Positions 1 to 10,517 of a stretch of DNA of 64,000 nucleotides are shown piece by piece. The stretch is from Manduca sexta (Eukaryota > Arthropoda > Insecta > Lepidoptera > Sphingidae). The stretch spans positions 1,488,001 through 1,552,000 of the forward strand of contig NC_051139.1 in the NCBI RefSeq assembly GCF_014839805.1, read 5' to 3'. The translations under genes and the position numbers were made by a program. Numbering within the stretch: the stretch's first letter is position 1; each line of letters begins with the position of its first letter. The notes beneath the pieces were generated by a model. The model was not told the origin of the DNA, searched no databases, and saw only the letters and a program-made list of their open reading frames with translations.

Positions 1-849
1 TATACTTCGCTTGACAGTTGACACTGGCTGTAATACTCCTCAATTCACAGGAATCGGTTAGTCGAACAAAAAAAAAAATAGTAAATAAAAAAATTATGAA
101 CTTGGAACATTTGGAAGATATTCTTTACAAAACTGATAAATATTATTTTAGATCATATGCAAGCTTTAACTGTTTAATTCATGTACTATATAAATTATAA
201 ATGAAAAGCACAAAGAACATCATTAATCAATATTTTATTAATATGAAAATACATGCCCGAAACAATTTAAAAACTTAAATAATATTTTGGCATAAATCTA
301 TTTAAAATCTTCACTCACTTATAAAGAACTAATAAAAGTATACTACTCAGGTAACTATTAAAATAAAAAAAAAACTTAAAAATAACGTAAATCTAAGCAA
401 TAAATTTAAGAAACTGTATATGAAATAAATTCATTTTAATCGCACATTATTGGCTTAATTAAACGACGTTTGAGATAAGATAAGCTTTTTAAAACTGTTT
501 AAGTTATATAAATACAAACTCAATAATGCTAAATAAAGAGCCATTCACACTGCAGTATTATGTAACTGACAGTTGCTTTAGTAATCAGAAACTTTATAGC
601 AATATAGTGTTTTTCCGCAACAAATTGACAGGATCTGCGTGAATCCAGTTAGACTCTTGTATTAAAACGAATATTAAAATATCAAAATCTACACACTAAT
701 CTCTATAACAATTCATGCTGAACTCCAAATATAAAAGAAAAGCCCTCAGAGATGCCACGGCATAAACGTAGCTAAAGTAAAAGCCATAAGGCACAAACAT
801 CATAATTTATAAGTAAAATAACTTTCACTGTTGTGACTGAAATTGGCCT
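1..849. other. AT-rich gene-free flank
   Basis: I see no coding exon, RNA gene or recognisable repeat here. The stretch is strongly AT-rich and its open frames are short and without family resemblance. Its right edge is the 3' flank of the Pro/His-rich gene that ends at 850. Confidence 0.5.
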
Positions 850-1653
850 TTAATCTTTTCTTGCCTTCGCGATGGCCACAGCAATCGCCTCTCCTGTATT
901 GCTCTGAGCATTACTCACTGCCCCGCTGTGTCCCTCCCCGCAAGTGTCGCACGGTTTTTCGTAGTCTTCATATCTTGGTGGTGGAGGAATTGGGGGTAGT
1001 GGCGGCGGTGGTGGTGGCCAGAAGTGTCGCCGGCGTCCCCAATAAGGCGGTGGTGGAGGTGGCCAGAATGGCGGCGGTGGTGGCGGAGGTGGCGGACCAT
1101 AATCAGAGTCGCAGTAGTGATGATGGTGACGTTTCAGCCTGTGCAACAGGATCCCATGTTCTGGGCTCGGTTCTAGGCTGGGTTCTAGGCTCGGTTCTAG
1201 AATAAAAAAAATCTAATTAATAATTGTTTTGGGTTACGCGGTTTTGTTTTATTTGTTCGCGGCAAAACTCCGTTAATGAAATTATGACTTCCATTAATGA
1301 TGACTCATTCTGATCTCTCTGGCAAATCATAATTGTTGATTTAAAGTGTTCCTACTCTATTTAAACAGAAACACCATTCAAAACAAGTATTACGTTGGAA
1401 TGAAATAATTATTTTTAATAATTCTAACACAAAATAATTATTTATCGGTGAATATGATTTATAAAAATTGTTCAGATAACCCAAATGAAATATAATCCAA
1501 TCACATCTCTATGTAGAGTCGAACATGCGCATCCGCAGCTTATCGCGCGACCATTCACAAAACGATTTATCAAAACACCTGAGTAACTTTTCACTTACGT
1601 TGAGCCTCAGCCAGTGAAGCCAGTACAACTAAACACACTCCTACTCGCCACAT
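850..1653 (-). CDS. Secreted Pro/His-rich low-complexity protein, two exons
   Basis: Model: exon 1 is 1599-1653 and exon 2 is 850-1196, both minus strand, giving 133 residues. Exon 1 encodes MWRVGVCLVVLASLAEAQ, a good signal peptide, and ends in phase 1 at a GTAAGT donor. The acceptor is the T-rich tract before TTCTAG at 1197. The mature protein begins with three related copies of SLEP/SPE, then has a KRHHHH stretch, several long proline runs separated by aromatic and Arg-rich groups, and the C-terminal block CDTCG...SNAQSNTGEAIAVAIA. That block is shared with the larger Ser/Gly-rich gene at 6777-8870 (CSTCG...SNAKSNSGSAIAVSV), so the two are paralogs. I do not recognise a named family. A secreted structural protein of silk, cuticle or another extracellular matrix is inferred from composition and neighbours. 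The model starts at 1653 because the signal peptide begins there; an in-frame upstream ATG would add an implausible leader. Confidence 0.7.
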
Positions 1654-1686
1654 TACGTTTTGAAAGGTTATCTTCAAGCGATACAT

Positions 1687-1692
1687 TTTATA
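1687..1692 (-). promoter_or_regulatory. Possible TATA box of the Pro/His-rich gene
   Basis: TATAAA on the minus strand, about 34-39 bases before the ATG at 1653. Initiation about 30 bases downstream would leave a leader of only about 8 bases, which is short, so this is less certain than the TATA boxes of the other three genes. Confidence 0.35.
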
Positions 1693-1693
1693 T

Positions 1694-3379
1694 GTTCCTA
1701 ACATAAATATTAAACAGCTGAAAATTACCCAGAAATTTGATTCGTCGACAATGTTGTCATAATTAGTTAAGTACATACGGACTAGAAGTGTGAAGTCTGA
1801 CATATTCACCAGTAGTTTTGGCTGTGTAATAAGGCTGTCTGCAAGCGGATAATCTGGTTTGTTGATAGTATGTCAGTTCTCATGCTGTCGTGTATTTAAC
1901 ACTTTCAAGTTTACCGCTATTAAATAAAATAAATAAATAAAAAACAAGAAAAATATACAAAAATAATAAAAAATAATAATATGGTTAAACATTTAAAAGC
2001 TCAAATTCTATTAAAAAAAATATGTCTATCAGTCCAATACCACTAATGTATTTTTAATAATTATTAATATAATTTGCATGATCTAAGAGGTATGATTATT
2101 GAAAATATGTATGTAGCATTATTAAATTCAGAAAGTAAAGCATCAGTTATTCGGTTTTTTGCTGTTTCTAATATTGAAGAAAGATAGTCGTTTTTGTTTT
2201 ATGTATTTAAGACGCCATTTCTCAAAAGTAGTGCATTAAACCTATCGGTATATCAGCCAGGTAGGTACTTGACTATTTCTAAGCAGCATTGTGCATAGAC
2301 TGTTTAGTTTAAATAAACTTTTGACCAGTGCTATTAGACTTTAAATCTAATGTCTCAGGGTGACAAACGCATTGCAATATCAGTTCGGGTTTTTTACAAT
2401 TCCTTATGGGCAGTCGTAATACTATCAGGCGAATGACTTAATGGTATCGTCGTTCAGTAAAAAAAATGTTTTTTTCTTGATGGTCTTGATGGAAATACAA
2501 AACATGTAATCAGGTAATCGGTACCACTAAATCTTTGAACGTTTTGTTGATTTTTTTTTTGTTGTATAAAATGTAATCGAGCGGTGAAAAGGTGAGAGTG
2601 TTACTACAAGTAACAGTAAGTTTTGCTGGTGGTAGAATATATTTTATATCCTCCCGGAGAGCGACCACCGTTTACAAGGTGTTAAAACCCGTGTTACACC
2701 GGTTATAGTGGGCAACGTAAGTGTGTCACTTTCTGGGATCAGCCTGTGTATATCTGGTTCCAACAGGCCGGCATAATTGTGTCGACTGTCGTGGGGTAAT
2801 CATCTCTCGTCAGCCGACATTCCATTGGACCCAGGTCAGTGGTCAGTGTTGTCAGGAGCAAGTAAAAAAATAAAAAAGTACAGATTAAACGTGAGTTTAC
2901 AAATTATCAAGATAAAGCATAGTTTGTGATGAAGATATTAACGGCACAAATCATATGTCTAACTTGCATCAAGATTCTTGTCAATAAAAAATTATAGTTT
3001 GCGAACAGCCTTAACTTAAAAGACCTTGTATGATTCCATTTATTTTGTGGTTTCATTCATTTCCAAAGCGAGACATGATTATTTTGTTACTTTTGGTACC
3101 ACTAATGAAGTTAACTATAAAATAGCTTATTTAATTAACGTATATACAATTTTCATTTTTCCTCTCTTCATTTCGCAAACCTGAGGGGGTTCCCCTTTAT
3201 GTGTGAGATAATATAACACGAATACATATAATTATTTTTTCTTCTTTTTCTTTGTTTAATTGATGTAAATCTCGAGTCGAATAAGGATATTTGGATGATG
3301 GGGGAGGTTTGTGTAAAGAAAAACCAAAAGACACTGTTTTGATATTGAAATTCGTATATAGAATATTTTTTTTACATTT
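1694..3379. other. Intergenic stretch with repeat fragments
   Basis: No gene was recognised. A decayed piece of the family C repeat (GGCAGTCGTAATACTATCAGG) lies near 2395-2466, and a family B repeat copy at about 2622-2850. The rest is AT-rich and unexplained. Confidence 0.45.
2622..2850 (+). repeat. Dispersed repeat, family B (SINE-like)
   Basis: Contains landmarks GCGACCACCG, CAGCCTGTGTATA, CAACAGGCCG and GGGGTAATCAT. These recur at about 17262-17466 and 26505-26622, and inverted near 20130-20185. Copies are diverged, so the family is not recent. Its class cannot be fixed from these copies. Confidence 0.6.
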
Positions 3380-3399
3380 AATAATAATAATAATAATAT

Positions 3400-3706
3400 C
3401 AGCCCTGTATTATATACTTGCCCACTGCTGTGCACGGGCCTCTACTACTGAGAGGGATTAGGCCTTAGTCCACTACGCTGGCCTAGTGCGGATTGGTAGA
3501 CTTCACACACCTTCGAAATTCCTACAGAGAACTTCTCAGATGTGCAGGTTTCCTCACGATGTTTTCCTTCACCGTTAAATCGAACGATAAATTCACAAAG
3601 AATACACACATGATTTTAGAAAAGTCAGAGGTGTGTGCCGTTGGGATTTGAACCTGCGGACATTCGTCTCGGCAGTCCGTTCCACACCCAACTAGGCTAT
3701 CGACGC
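3400..3706 (-). repeat. tRNA-derived SINE (family A), near full length
   Basis: Read on the minus strand it starts GCGTCGATAGCCTAGTTGGG (A-box-like), has a B-box-like GGTTCAAATCCC, and ends next to an (ATT)n/(AAT)n tail at 3380-3399. It matches the plus-strand copy at 13537-13852 over nearly its whole length. Confidence 0.8.
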
Positions 3707-3930
3707 TTTTTTTTTACATTTAGGCTATAGGTAATTATCATTTTAAGCTGAGAAACTACTCATCTGTTACAATGACATTTCTACACTGTGTTCAAACGTA
3801 TTTTGCTAAAACAACCTTATAATTATTTATTAAACCAAAATGTAAAATGTAGGAATATGGCAGTTAGATGTATTATTTTTTGGAGGCGAAATTCGTTTGA
3901 AGTCTACATGAATGAAAAAAATGTATCTTT

Positions 3931-3995
3931 GCCGAAACCCGGGATTGAACCTTTAGATCTTCAGTCTAACGCTCTCCCAACTGAGCTATTTCGGC
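3931..3995 (-). pseudogene. tRNA-Phe pseudogene (7-base deletion)
   Basis: Identical to the intact tRNA-Phe genes beside it except that the seven bases CGGGGAC (plus strand) are missing after GGGATTGAAC. This removes the 5' half of the T-stem and part of the variable region, so a cloverleaf cannot form. The anticodon region is intact. It is the lowest-coordinate unit, and so the last in transcription direction, of a seven-unit tandem array. Confidence 0.85.
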
Positions 3996-4081
3996 TACAT
4001 GGTTGACTGGTCATTATTCCCTGTAAGATGTGGTATTATCATAAATTATGACAAAAACTGTTGCAAAAAAACTGTCTTATT

Positions 4082-4153
4082 GCCGAAACCCGGGATTGAA
4101 CCGGGGACCTTTAGATCTTCAGTCTAACGCTCTCCCAACTGAGCTATTTCGGC
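4082..4153 (-). tRNA. tRNA-Phe (GAA)
   Basis: The minus strand reads GCCGAAATAGCTCAGTTGGG at the 5' end and CCCGGTTCAATCCCGGG in the T arm, with anticodon loop CTGAAGA (GAA, Phe) and a 7-bp acceptor stem GCCGAAA/TTTCGGC; 72 bases plus an A discriminator at 4081. A T-run about 10-20 bases past the 3' end serves as an RNA polymerase III terminator. Second unit of the array. Confidence 0.95.
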
Positions 4154-4241
4154 TGTATGATTGAGTGATCATTTTACCTTATATGATATAGTATTATGAT
4201 AGCTGATGTCAAAAACTGTTGGAAAAAAAAACTGTCTCTTT

Positions 4242-4313
4242 GCCGAAACCCGGGATTGAACCGGGGACCTTTAGATCTTCAGTCTAACGCTCTCCCAACT
4301 GAGCTATTTCGGC
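4242..4313 (-). tRNA. tRNA-Phe (GAA)
   Basis: Same 72-base sequence as the copy at 4082, anticodon GAA. A T-run lies just downstream on the minus strand. The upstream spacer contains the TATA-like ACTATATCATATAGG. Confidence 0.95.
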
Positions 4314-4402
4314 TGTATGATTGAGTGATCATTTTACCCTATATGATATAGTATTATGATAGCTGATGTCAAAAACTGTTGGAAAAAAAAAACTGTCTCT
4401 TT

Positions 4403-4474
4403 GCCGAAACCCGGGATTGAACCGGGGACCTTTAGATCTTCAGTCTAACGCTCTCCCAACTGAGCTATTTCGGC
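4403..4474 (-). tRNA. tRNA-Phe (GAA)
   Basis: Identical gene body, anticodon GAA. It begins 161 bases from the previous unit, with a nearly identical spacer. Confidence 0.95.
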
Positions 4475-4562
4475 TGTATGATTGAGTGATCATTTTACCC
4501 TATATGATATAGTATTATGATAGCTGATGTCAAAAACTGTTGAAAAAAAAAACTGTCTCTTT

Positions 4563-4634
4563 GCCGAAACCCGGGATTGAACCGGGGACCTTTAGATCTT
4601 CAGTCTAACGCTCTCCCAACTGAGCTATTTCGGC
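4563..4634 (-). tRNA. tRNA-Phe (GAA)
   Basis: Identical gene body, anticodon GAA. Unit spacing is 160 bases; spacer differences are mostly the length and bases of the A/T run. Confidence 0.95.
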
Positions 4635-4722
4635 TGTATGATTGAGTGATCATTTTACCCTATATGATATAGTATTATGATAGCTGATGTCAAAAACTGT
4701 TGTAAAAAAAAACTGTCTCTTT

Positions 4723-4794
4723 GCCGAAACCCGGGATTGAACCGGGGACCTTTAGATCTTCAGTCTAACGCTCTCCCAACTGAGCTATTTCGGC
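4723..4794 (-). tRNA. tRNA-Phe (GAA)
   Basis: Identical gene body, anticodon GAA; unit spacing 160 bases. Confidence 0.95.
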
Positions 4795-4882
4795 TGTATG
4801 ATTGAGTGATCATTTTACCCTATATGATATAGTATTATGTTAGCTGATGTCAAAAACTGTTGAAAAAAAAAACTGTCTCTTT

Positions 4883-4954
4883 GCCGAAACCCGGGATTGA
4901 ACCGGGGACCTTTAGATCTTCAGTCTAACGCTCTCCCAACTGAGCTATTTCGGC
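4883..4954 (-). tRNA. tRNA-Phe (GAA), last unit of the array
   Basis: Identical gene body, anticodon GAA. Its upstream spacer (TATATGTTTAACCG on the plus strand) departs from the others, marking the array edge. Confidence 0.95.
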
Positions 4955-4970
4955 TATATGTTTAACCGAC

Positions 4971-6328
4971 ATATTTACCCTCCATATAAAAAAAAAATAT
5001 AATCTGTTTCTACAAATAAAATTATTAAATTTCTATATCATTTAACATGTGACCCTGAACCTCATACTTGATCTACCTTTTTATTTACTCGCCAGAATTA
5101 ACAATTAACACACGCAACAACGGACTCGTGTTGAGAACCCGACACATAATATTTGCATTAATAAGTAGAAGTGTCTACATCCGCGTGAATCGATACTCCA
5201 TATAAAATAGGAGCTAATTGTCATATAGGAGTTATGTAAGCTAAAAAGACAGTGAAAAAATCTGTTTTTCTATCTGTAAGTGGATTTTGCTCATGGCTTT
5301 TTCCGCAGGAAATGGATTCCACGTTTAATACTCAAATTATGTCATTTTCTGAAATCTCTACGTGAGTAAAAGTATTTCCTAGGCTAATGCAGGATTAAGC
5401 CTATTTATGTGCCAAATTTCAGTTAAATCCTTACAGTGATTGTTGCGTTCACTTCTAACAAACGTACAAATATCTTCCTAAAATTTCACTCTTATATGTT
5501 AAATTTTAAAGAAATGATGGAGGCTTAATCTCAATATATAGGTGTCTGTAGTTCTGAGGGATACTGGTACCTACTTTTAATGTAATAGTAATAGAGCTTC
5601 CATCAGGCGGGCATCATGTTAGTTTCGTTATTCAATACTAAAAGAAACTACTATATTCTGGACATTATTATACTTATTTTATGATATGTTTAAATACAGA
5701 TGTTATCTTGTATCATGCTTTTCTGATATTTTCTATAGTAGAATATTTTTTATAAATACCATTAAACGTTTTTAAAAATCGCAAGAAGTTGCTGCATGCA
5801 ATACGGTTCCAACAGATCATTTTTTTTTATATTTGCAGAGGAAATATGTTCAGTAGTGAACATCCTGTGGCTGATAAGGGCTGCACAATGGGAAGCCGCG
5901 GATTTAATCTTCGCTGTAATAAATTGTTTGAGTGACACACTCACTCACTTACGTACTTGGGGAGCAACCAGAACACCAACTTTTCCCTATATGTATTTCA
6001 TGCCATTATTGTTTGTAGGATTTACAAGTTATTGTTTTGTACACTGGTATTTTCTGTATGTTTCCTAATTATTGTCCGGCACTGAATCTCCGAGACAGTT
6101 AAGGTCAGTTCAAAACCTAACTAAATCGTTTCTGTAACGTAAGAAAATGTATTGCGCTAGCCCTACATTAAAGGGGGATAGGACAGAAGAGGATATCAGA
6201 GAAAGTAGCTTTCAAATGCTCTCTTTGGACCCTTTTTTTAAAACTACGGATAAATCAGTTTAATATATTTACTATATTGAGATATTAACCGGCTGTTTGT
6301 TAACCTTGCATAAGTTGTTTCACTGCCA
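4971..6328. other. Gene-free stretch with an unclassified repeat
   Basis: No coding exon recognised. About 5240-5465 resembles other dispersed sequence in the window, with phrases such as CCAAATTTCAGTTAAATCC followed by degenerate A-rich sequence. The remainder shows nothing recognisable. Confidence 0.4.
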
Positions 6329-6474
6329 TCATCATCAGCCGCAGGATGTTCACTGCTGAACATGGGGCTTCTCCAAAGATTTCCAGATCGACTTATTGGA
6401 AGCGGCCCACATCTAGCGGTCTCCTGCGACTTTTATGAGGTCATCTGTCCACCTCGTGGGTGGACGTCCGACAT
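6329..6474 (-). mobile_element. RTE-type non-LTR retrotransposon, 3' end fragment
   Basis: The minus strand translates, with one stop, to a fragment resembling the C-terminus of RTE reverse transcriptase polyproteins (GRPPTRWTDDLIKVAG, then WKSLEK and QQ before a stop), followed by an ATGATGATG tail. The same segment recurs at about 54780-54925. It is a 5'-truncated dead copy. Confidence 0.75.
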
Positions 6475-6692
6475 CTTATCGGGAGAATCAAATTTGATTC
6501 TAATTACAACAAGCAATTGTGGCGTATTTTTTGAATCAATAACTGACATCGTTTTTATTGTTTCGAAAATAATACCGAAAAAGAATCGTTTATATTTTAA
6601 GACTTATTAATTATTTCTTTATATCACAGTGCGTTGTCGTCACTGACATCAGAATAGGGAGTTGAATAAGAAATAACATTAATATCAAATGC

Positions 6693-6698
6693 TTTATT
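6693..6698 (-). other. Polyadenylation signal of the Ser/Gly-rich gene
   Basis: AATAAA on the minus strand, about 80 bases past the stop codon at 6777. Confidence 0.6.
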
Positions 6699-6776
6699 TA
6701 ACAATCATAATATATACAAAAACGCTTAATAAATCTTTTTATAATCAACATATTTAAAACATCGTCTTCATTCAGT

Positions 6777-8870
6777 CTAACCTCCAACAGAAACCGCTAT
6801 GGCGGATCCACTATTGCTCTTAGCATTGCTTAGAGCGTAGCTGCTCTTTCCGCACGTGCTGCAGCCGCTTTGGCCTGTCGACCTTGCTGTCTGCAGACCC
6901 TGGGCTGCAAGGCCTAGAGCTCCATTCAACGCGGAACCGGCAGATTCTGATCCACTACCGCCTGACGCACCGAATTGGGAACTTGAACCTCCATATCCAC
7001 TATGTCCTGAGCCGGATTGGAAGCCACCTGACTGCCATTGTCCCCCTCCCGAAGATTGCTCTTGTTGGCCTTTAAATTTGGCTACCTCACCTCCACTTCC
7101 GAAGCCGCCTGACGCACCTGATTGGGAACTTGAACCTCCATATCCACTCTGTCCTGAGCCAGATTGGAAGCCACCCGACTGCCATTGTCCCCCACCCGAA
7201 GAATGCGATTGTTGGCCTTCAAATTTGGCTCCCTCACCTCCACTTCCGAAGCCGCCTGATGAGCTCTTTTGGCTTTCCGAAGAGAATCCACCACTACCAA
7301 ATCCAGCGCCTCCACTAGACGAGCTCTGTGCGTTAGCTTGACTGAAACTTCCTCCGTGGCCACCGCCAAAGCTTGAACCAGAGCCAAAACCGTGTTTTCC
7401 ACTGTCTCCGGGTCCGGCATGATGAGACACACCTCTGCCTGAAAAGCTATATTTTTCTGAGTGCTCTTTGCTAAAATCTCCTTCCTGGCCACCACCAAAG
7501 CCAGATTCAGATGATGAGCCGAAGTGATGTTTTCCACTATTACCATGGAAGGAACCGAATCCACCGGAAGAAGTATGCTTTTCTGATTCGGATTGGCCAA
7601 AACTTCCTTCCTGACCGCCACCAAAACCAGATTCAGATGCTGAGCCGAAGTGATGTTTTCCACTATTACCATGGAAGGAACCGAAACCACCGGAGGAAGT
7701 ATGCTTTTCTGATTGGGATTGGCCAAAACTTCCTTCCTGACCGCCGCCAAAACCTGAATCGGATCCAGCGCCAAAGGTGTGTTTACCGCCGCCTCCATTA
7801 AATGAGTAATGAGATTCTTTGTAGCTGGCCTTGAATTTTTTGGTTTCAGCAGAGCCTCCAAATGAACCCGACCCTCCAGCTGAGCCTCCAAAGTTTGAAG
7901 ACCCGCCGAATCCTTCTGAGGAAGCACCAGCGCCTGCGGTGCCACTAGTACCGGAATTTCCAAGTCCACCAGAAGACCCGCCAAATCCTCCCGAAGCACC
8001 ACCGGCGTCTGCGGCGGAACCACTTGATCCACTTGAGCCAGATGCAGAAAAGTGACTGCTGTGACTGCTGGATCCGCTAGCTCCGTAACCACCGCTACCT
8101 CCGGCACCGCTAGCACCGAAGCCGGCGCCGAGTCCAGCCGAACCTGCATCACCACTGACTCCACCACCTAGTCCGAAGCCAGCCGAACCGGCGCCTGCTA
8201 AGTCACCAACGGTTGATGACGCCAAGGAGAAAGCTTGTCCGGCTGTCTGGAGACCAGCATCAGCTGCTGCAGAGGCTCCACTAAACACTTCCTGCGGAAC
8301 GCCGTCGGAGTGGCGAGAGAAGCCACTCCATTGATGTGTTCGGAAGAAAGGTGGCGGCGGGTGATGGTGCCGGTGATGGAAGAATGGTGGTGGTATTGGA
8401 GGTCCACATTCATCACACGGTGAACGCACCTCTCGATTCAGGACGTCTAGGAAATAAAAAATGTTATGTAAGCATCCAAGTAAATTTGTGTTTTGTAAGG
8501 AAAGTACATTCAATATAGTATAGTAATATTTCGTGAGATAAATATCTGGTAGGTTTAAATTTAAATGACATTTGTAAAATTAAACTAAGAACATTTAAAA
8601 TTTGGACAATTTCAATAAATATCAAACACCAGGTCGGACCCCACATATCCATCCGAATCATTTTAAACATAAAAAAACCTTTATGAAATAACTAAACTAC
8701 AATATTGGCTACATTTAAATAAATAAGCAGATACAAAGAATGTTGTTTAATACGACTTCACGAAGAATATAGATCTTCTATGGTTAAAAGGACACCATAC
8801 CTTCGCTCCTGATGGAGGCACAGTCAGTCGCGAGCACACACAACGCTAAAAACGCTATCCTTCTCGCCAT
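6777..8870 (-). CDS. Secreted Ser/Gly-rich repetitive protein (silk-like), two exons
   Basis: Model: exon 1 is 8801-8870 and exon 2 is 6777-8446, minus strand, 579 residues. Exon 1 encodes signal peptide MARRIAFLALCVLATDC and ends in phase 1 at a GTATGG donor; exon 2 follows a TTTCCTAG acceptor. The mature protein has an N-terminal CDECG plus Pro/His-rich segment (HHRHHHPPPPFF), an Ala/Gly region, then long Gly/Ser/Gln/Phe repeats. A 42-residue unit (GKHHFGS...ESGFGGGQEGSFGQ) is tandemly duplicated with a 126-bp DNA period, and a 49-residue unit (QWQSGGFQSGSG...GASGG) with a 147-bp period. The C-terminus (CSTCG...SNAKSNSGSAIAV) matches the Pro/His-rich gene at 850, and an internal FSQANAQ matches the Gly-rich genes at 11.9 and 16.9 kb. 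No catalytic domain is visible. A silk, cocoon-glue or cuticle structural role is inferred from composition only. Confidence 0.85.
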
Positions 8871-8907
8871 CTTGTCCAAAATGAACACAAATTGAAGACA
8901 TCCAACA

Positions 8908-8913
8908 TTTATA
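8908..8913 (-). promoter_or_regulatory. TATA box of the Ser/Gly-rich gene
   Basis: CTATAAATG on the minus strand, about 40 bases before the ATG at 8870. A TTCATT initiator-like sequence lies about 31 bases downstream, implying a leader of roughly a dozen bases. Confidence 0.6.
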
Positions 8914-9504
8914 GGTAAATCAGGAGGATGCGAAGTCGATTTCCAAGTATAACAAACACTTTAGCAGTCAATTGATACGACAAACATTGAGATAGCAACA
9001 AGGAGATAATTTACAGTTTTTGTTTACAATGCAAATTCTGCATAAATGTATTTGGTAATACCAGCGAAATTAAGGATTTCATAGCATTATGTCACTGTTT
9101 ATGACTGGTTAAATATACAATTAAAAAACCTAAAAATGTCGCAGTGTAAATCAATTTTACTAACACAATATATAAACTATGACAAATATTTTGACCGGAT
9201 CTTTGTTTTGCCTTTAACACGAGGAGCGTGGTTCGCATTAACAAAGATTAAAGGTAGATAAAGGATATAGAGGGCAACAAAATAACTAACTTCTGGCCAA
9301 TGGTCGGAAAAATAAATTCGAGACAGCTATACTAACAACTTAAGGCTGAACTGTATAACCTTTCTCCACCTGCGATAGTCGATACTCTTTGACTATTCAA
9401 CCAGGACGATCATGCCAAATCAAGTTTGGAGTTATTTATTTACATTTTTACATATCTCTTTCTTAAGACAAAACCTATAAGCCAGTTTTTTTTATTGAAT
9501 ACTA

Positions 9505-9690
9505 GCTTTTACTCGCAGTTTCGCCCGCGAGAAGGAGTTTTCCGGGATAATAGTCCCGCTATATATATTTTTTCAGGATAGAAAGTAGCCTTAAACCTTC
9601 CACAGAGTCTTAAACTATTTCCATACCAAATTTCATAAAAATCCGTTTAGTACAGACATACAGAAAAGGGGACTTTGTTTTATAATATGT
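9505..9690 (+). repeat. Unclassified dispersed repeat (CGCAGTTTCGCCCGCG type)
   Basis: Opens with ACTAGCTTTTACTCGCAGTT and carries CCAAATTTCATAAAAATCC near its end. Related phrases occur at about 52367-52400 with a distal half to 53060, and near 58960. The class cannot be decided from these fragments. Confidence 0.5.
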
Positions 9691-10239
9691 ATAGATATAT
9701 CAATCAGCTCAAGCTTCTGAGCGTGAATTTACCTTCATACCTTAGATACACCTAAAAACATTATACTCCGCTCTTATTAGGGTAAGAAGCTAAAAGATAA
9801 ATATAATTCAATTTTCATATGAAAGTGTGATCGTGACTCTAATCAAACATTTTCTGTTTACATACCATATCAAAGCTGTCGTGTGAAAAACAAATACAGA
9901 ATTACGTCAATTTCGACACCGTGTTTACCGATGTGGGAAAATGGATTCCCCTTGTAATTTTGAATGTCATATCTATCGGAGGATACGCAACACGTTTTTC
10001 ATGTGGCAATATTTAATTTAAAAATACCTTGCATCCTTCCCGCACTATTTGAGAGTAGCTGCCACTAATGTTGAGTTTACCACTCTTAGAAGCCAACATC
10101 TGATATTACAATACACCTTTAGAAAAGATTCTGACCGGCAACTATTGCATGGTAAGTAAATCAATATATTGATTCCTCGTAATTAATATTAGACCATTTG
10201 GCCATCCACACAGTGAACGTCAAATAGTGAGTGTAGCTG

Positions 10240-10517
10240 AGAGTCCGCCTGGGTAGGTATCATCGCAATGTCTATTTCTGCCGCCAAGCAACAGCGTGTA
10301 GTCACTGTTGTGTTCTGGTTTGAAGGACAATGTAGCCGGTGTACTGGACATAGTAAGACTTAACATGTCATGTCTCAGGATGGCGAGCGTAGTGGAATAC
10401 TAAACAATACTTTGTAATTAAAGGTGTTGGATGCTGTGTCTACTATTTATGGGCGGTCGTATCGCTTACCATCAAGCGAAAGGCAAGCTCGTCTCGTCAT
10501 ACAATCCAATAAAAAAG
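10240..10517 (+). repeat. Dispersed repeat, family C
   Basis: Runs from GAGAGTCCGCCTGGGTAGGT to GGCGGTCGTATCGCTTACCA and a terminal CAATAAAAAA-type tail. It matches 19016-19312 (plus) and 48773-49087 (minus) along most of its length. Confidence 0.75.

Larger units (their letters stand above)
3931..4970 (-). repeat. Tandem tRNA-Phe array, about 160-bp unit
   Basis: Seven units with a period of 151-161 bases, six intact and one deleted. The inner units share spacers almost base for base (TGATTGAGTGATCATTTTAC on the plus strand), as expected for recent unequal exchange or gene conversion. Confidence 0.9.

Noticed and set aside
850..1146. WGRRR and LKR sites read as neuropeptide processing sites
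   Set aside because: The dibasic sites flank proline runs and His clusters rather than conserved short peptides, and the C-terminal module points to a structural protein family.
843..1205. Open frame on the plus strand with Val/Ala-rich product
   Set aside because: It is the complement of the proline-run exon of the minus-strand gene, and its composition follows from GGTGGTGG-type sequence. The minus-strand frame has a signal peptide, splice signals and a paralog.
7082..8167. 361-residue alternative minus-strand frame inside the Ser/Gly-rich gene
   Set aside because: Same strand but another frame. It lacks a signal peptide and start context, and the periodic DNA keeps several frames open. 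The Ser/Gly frame alone links to the signal-peptide exon and the paralog.
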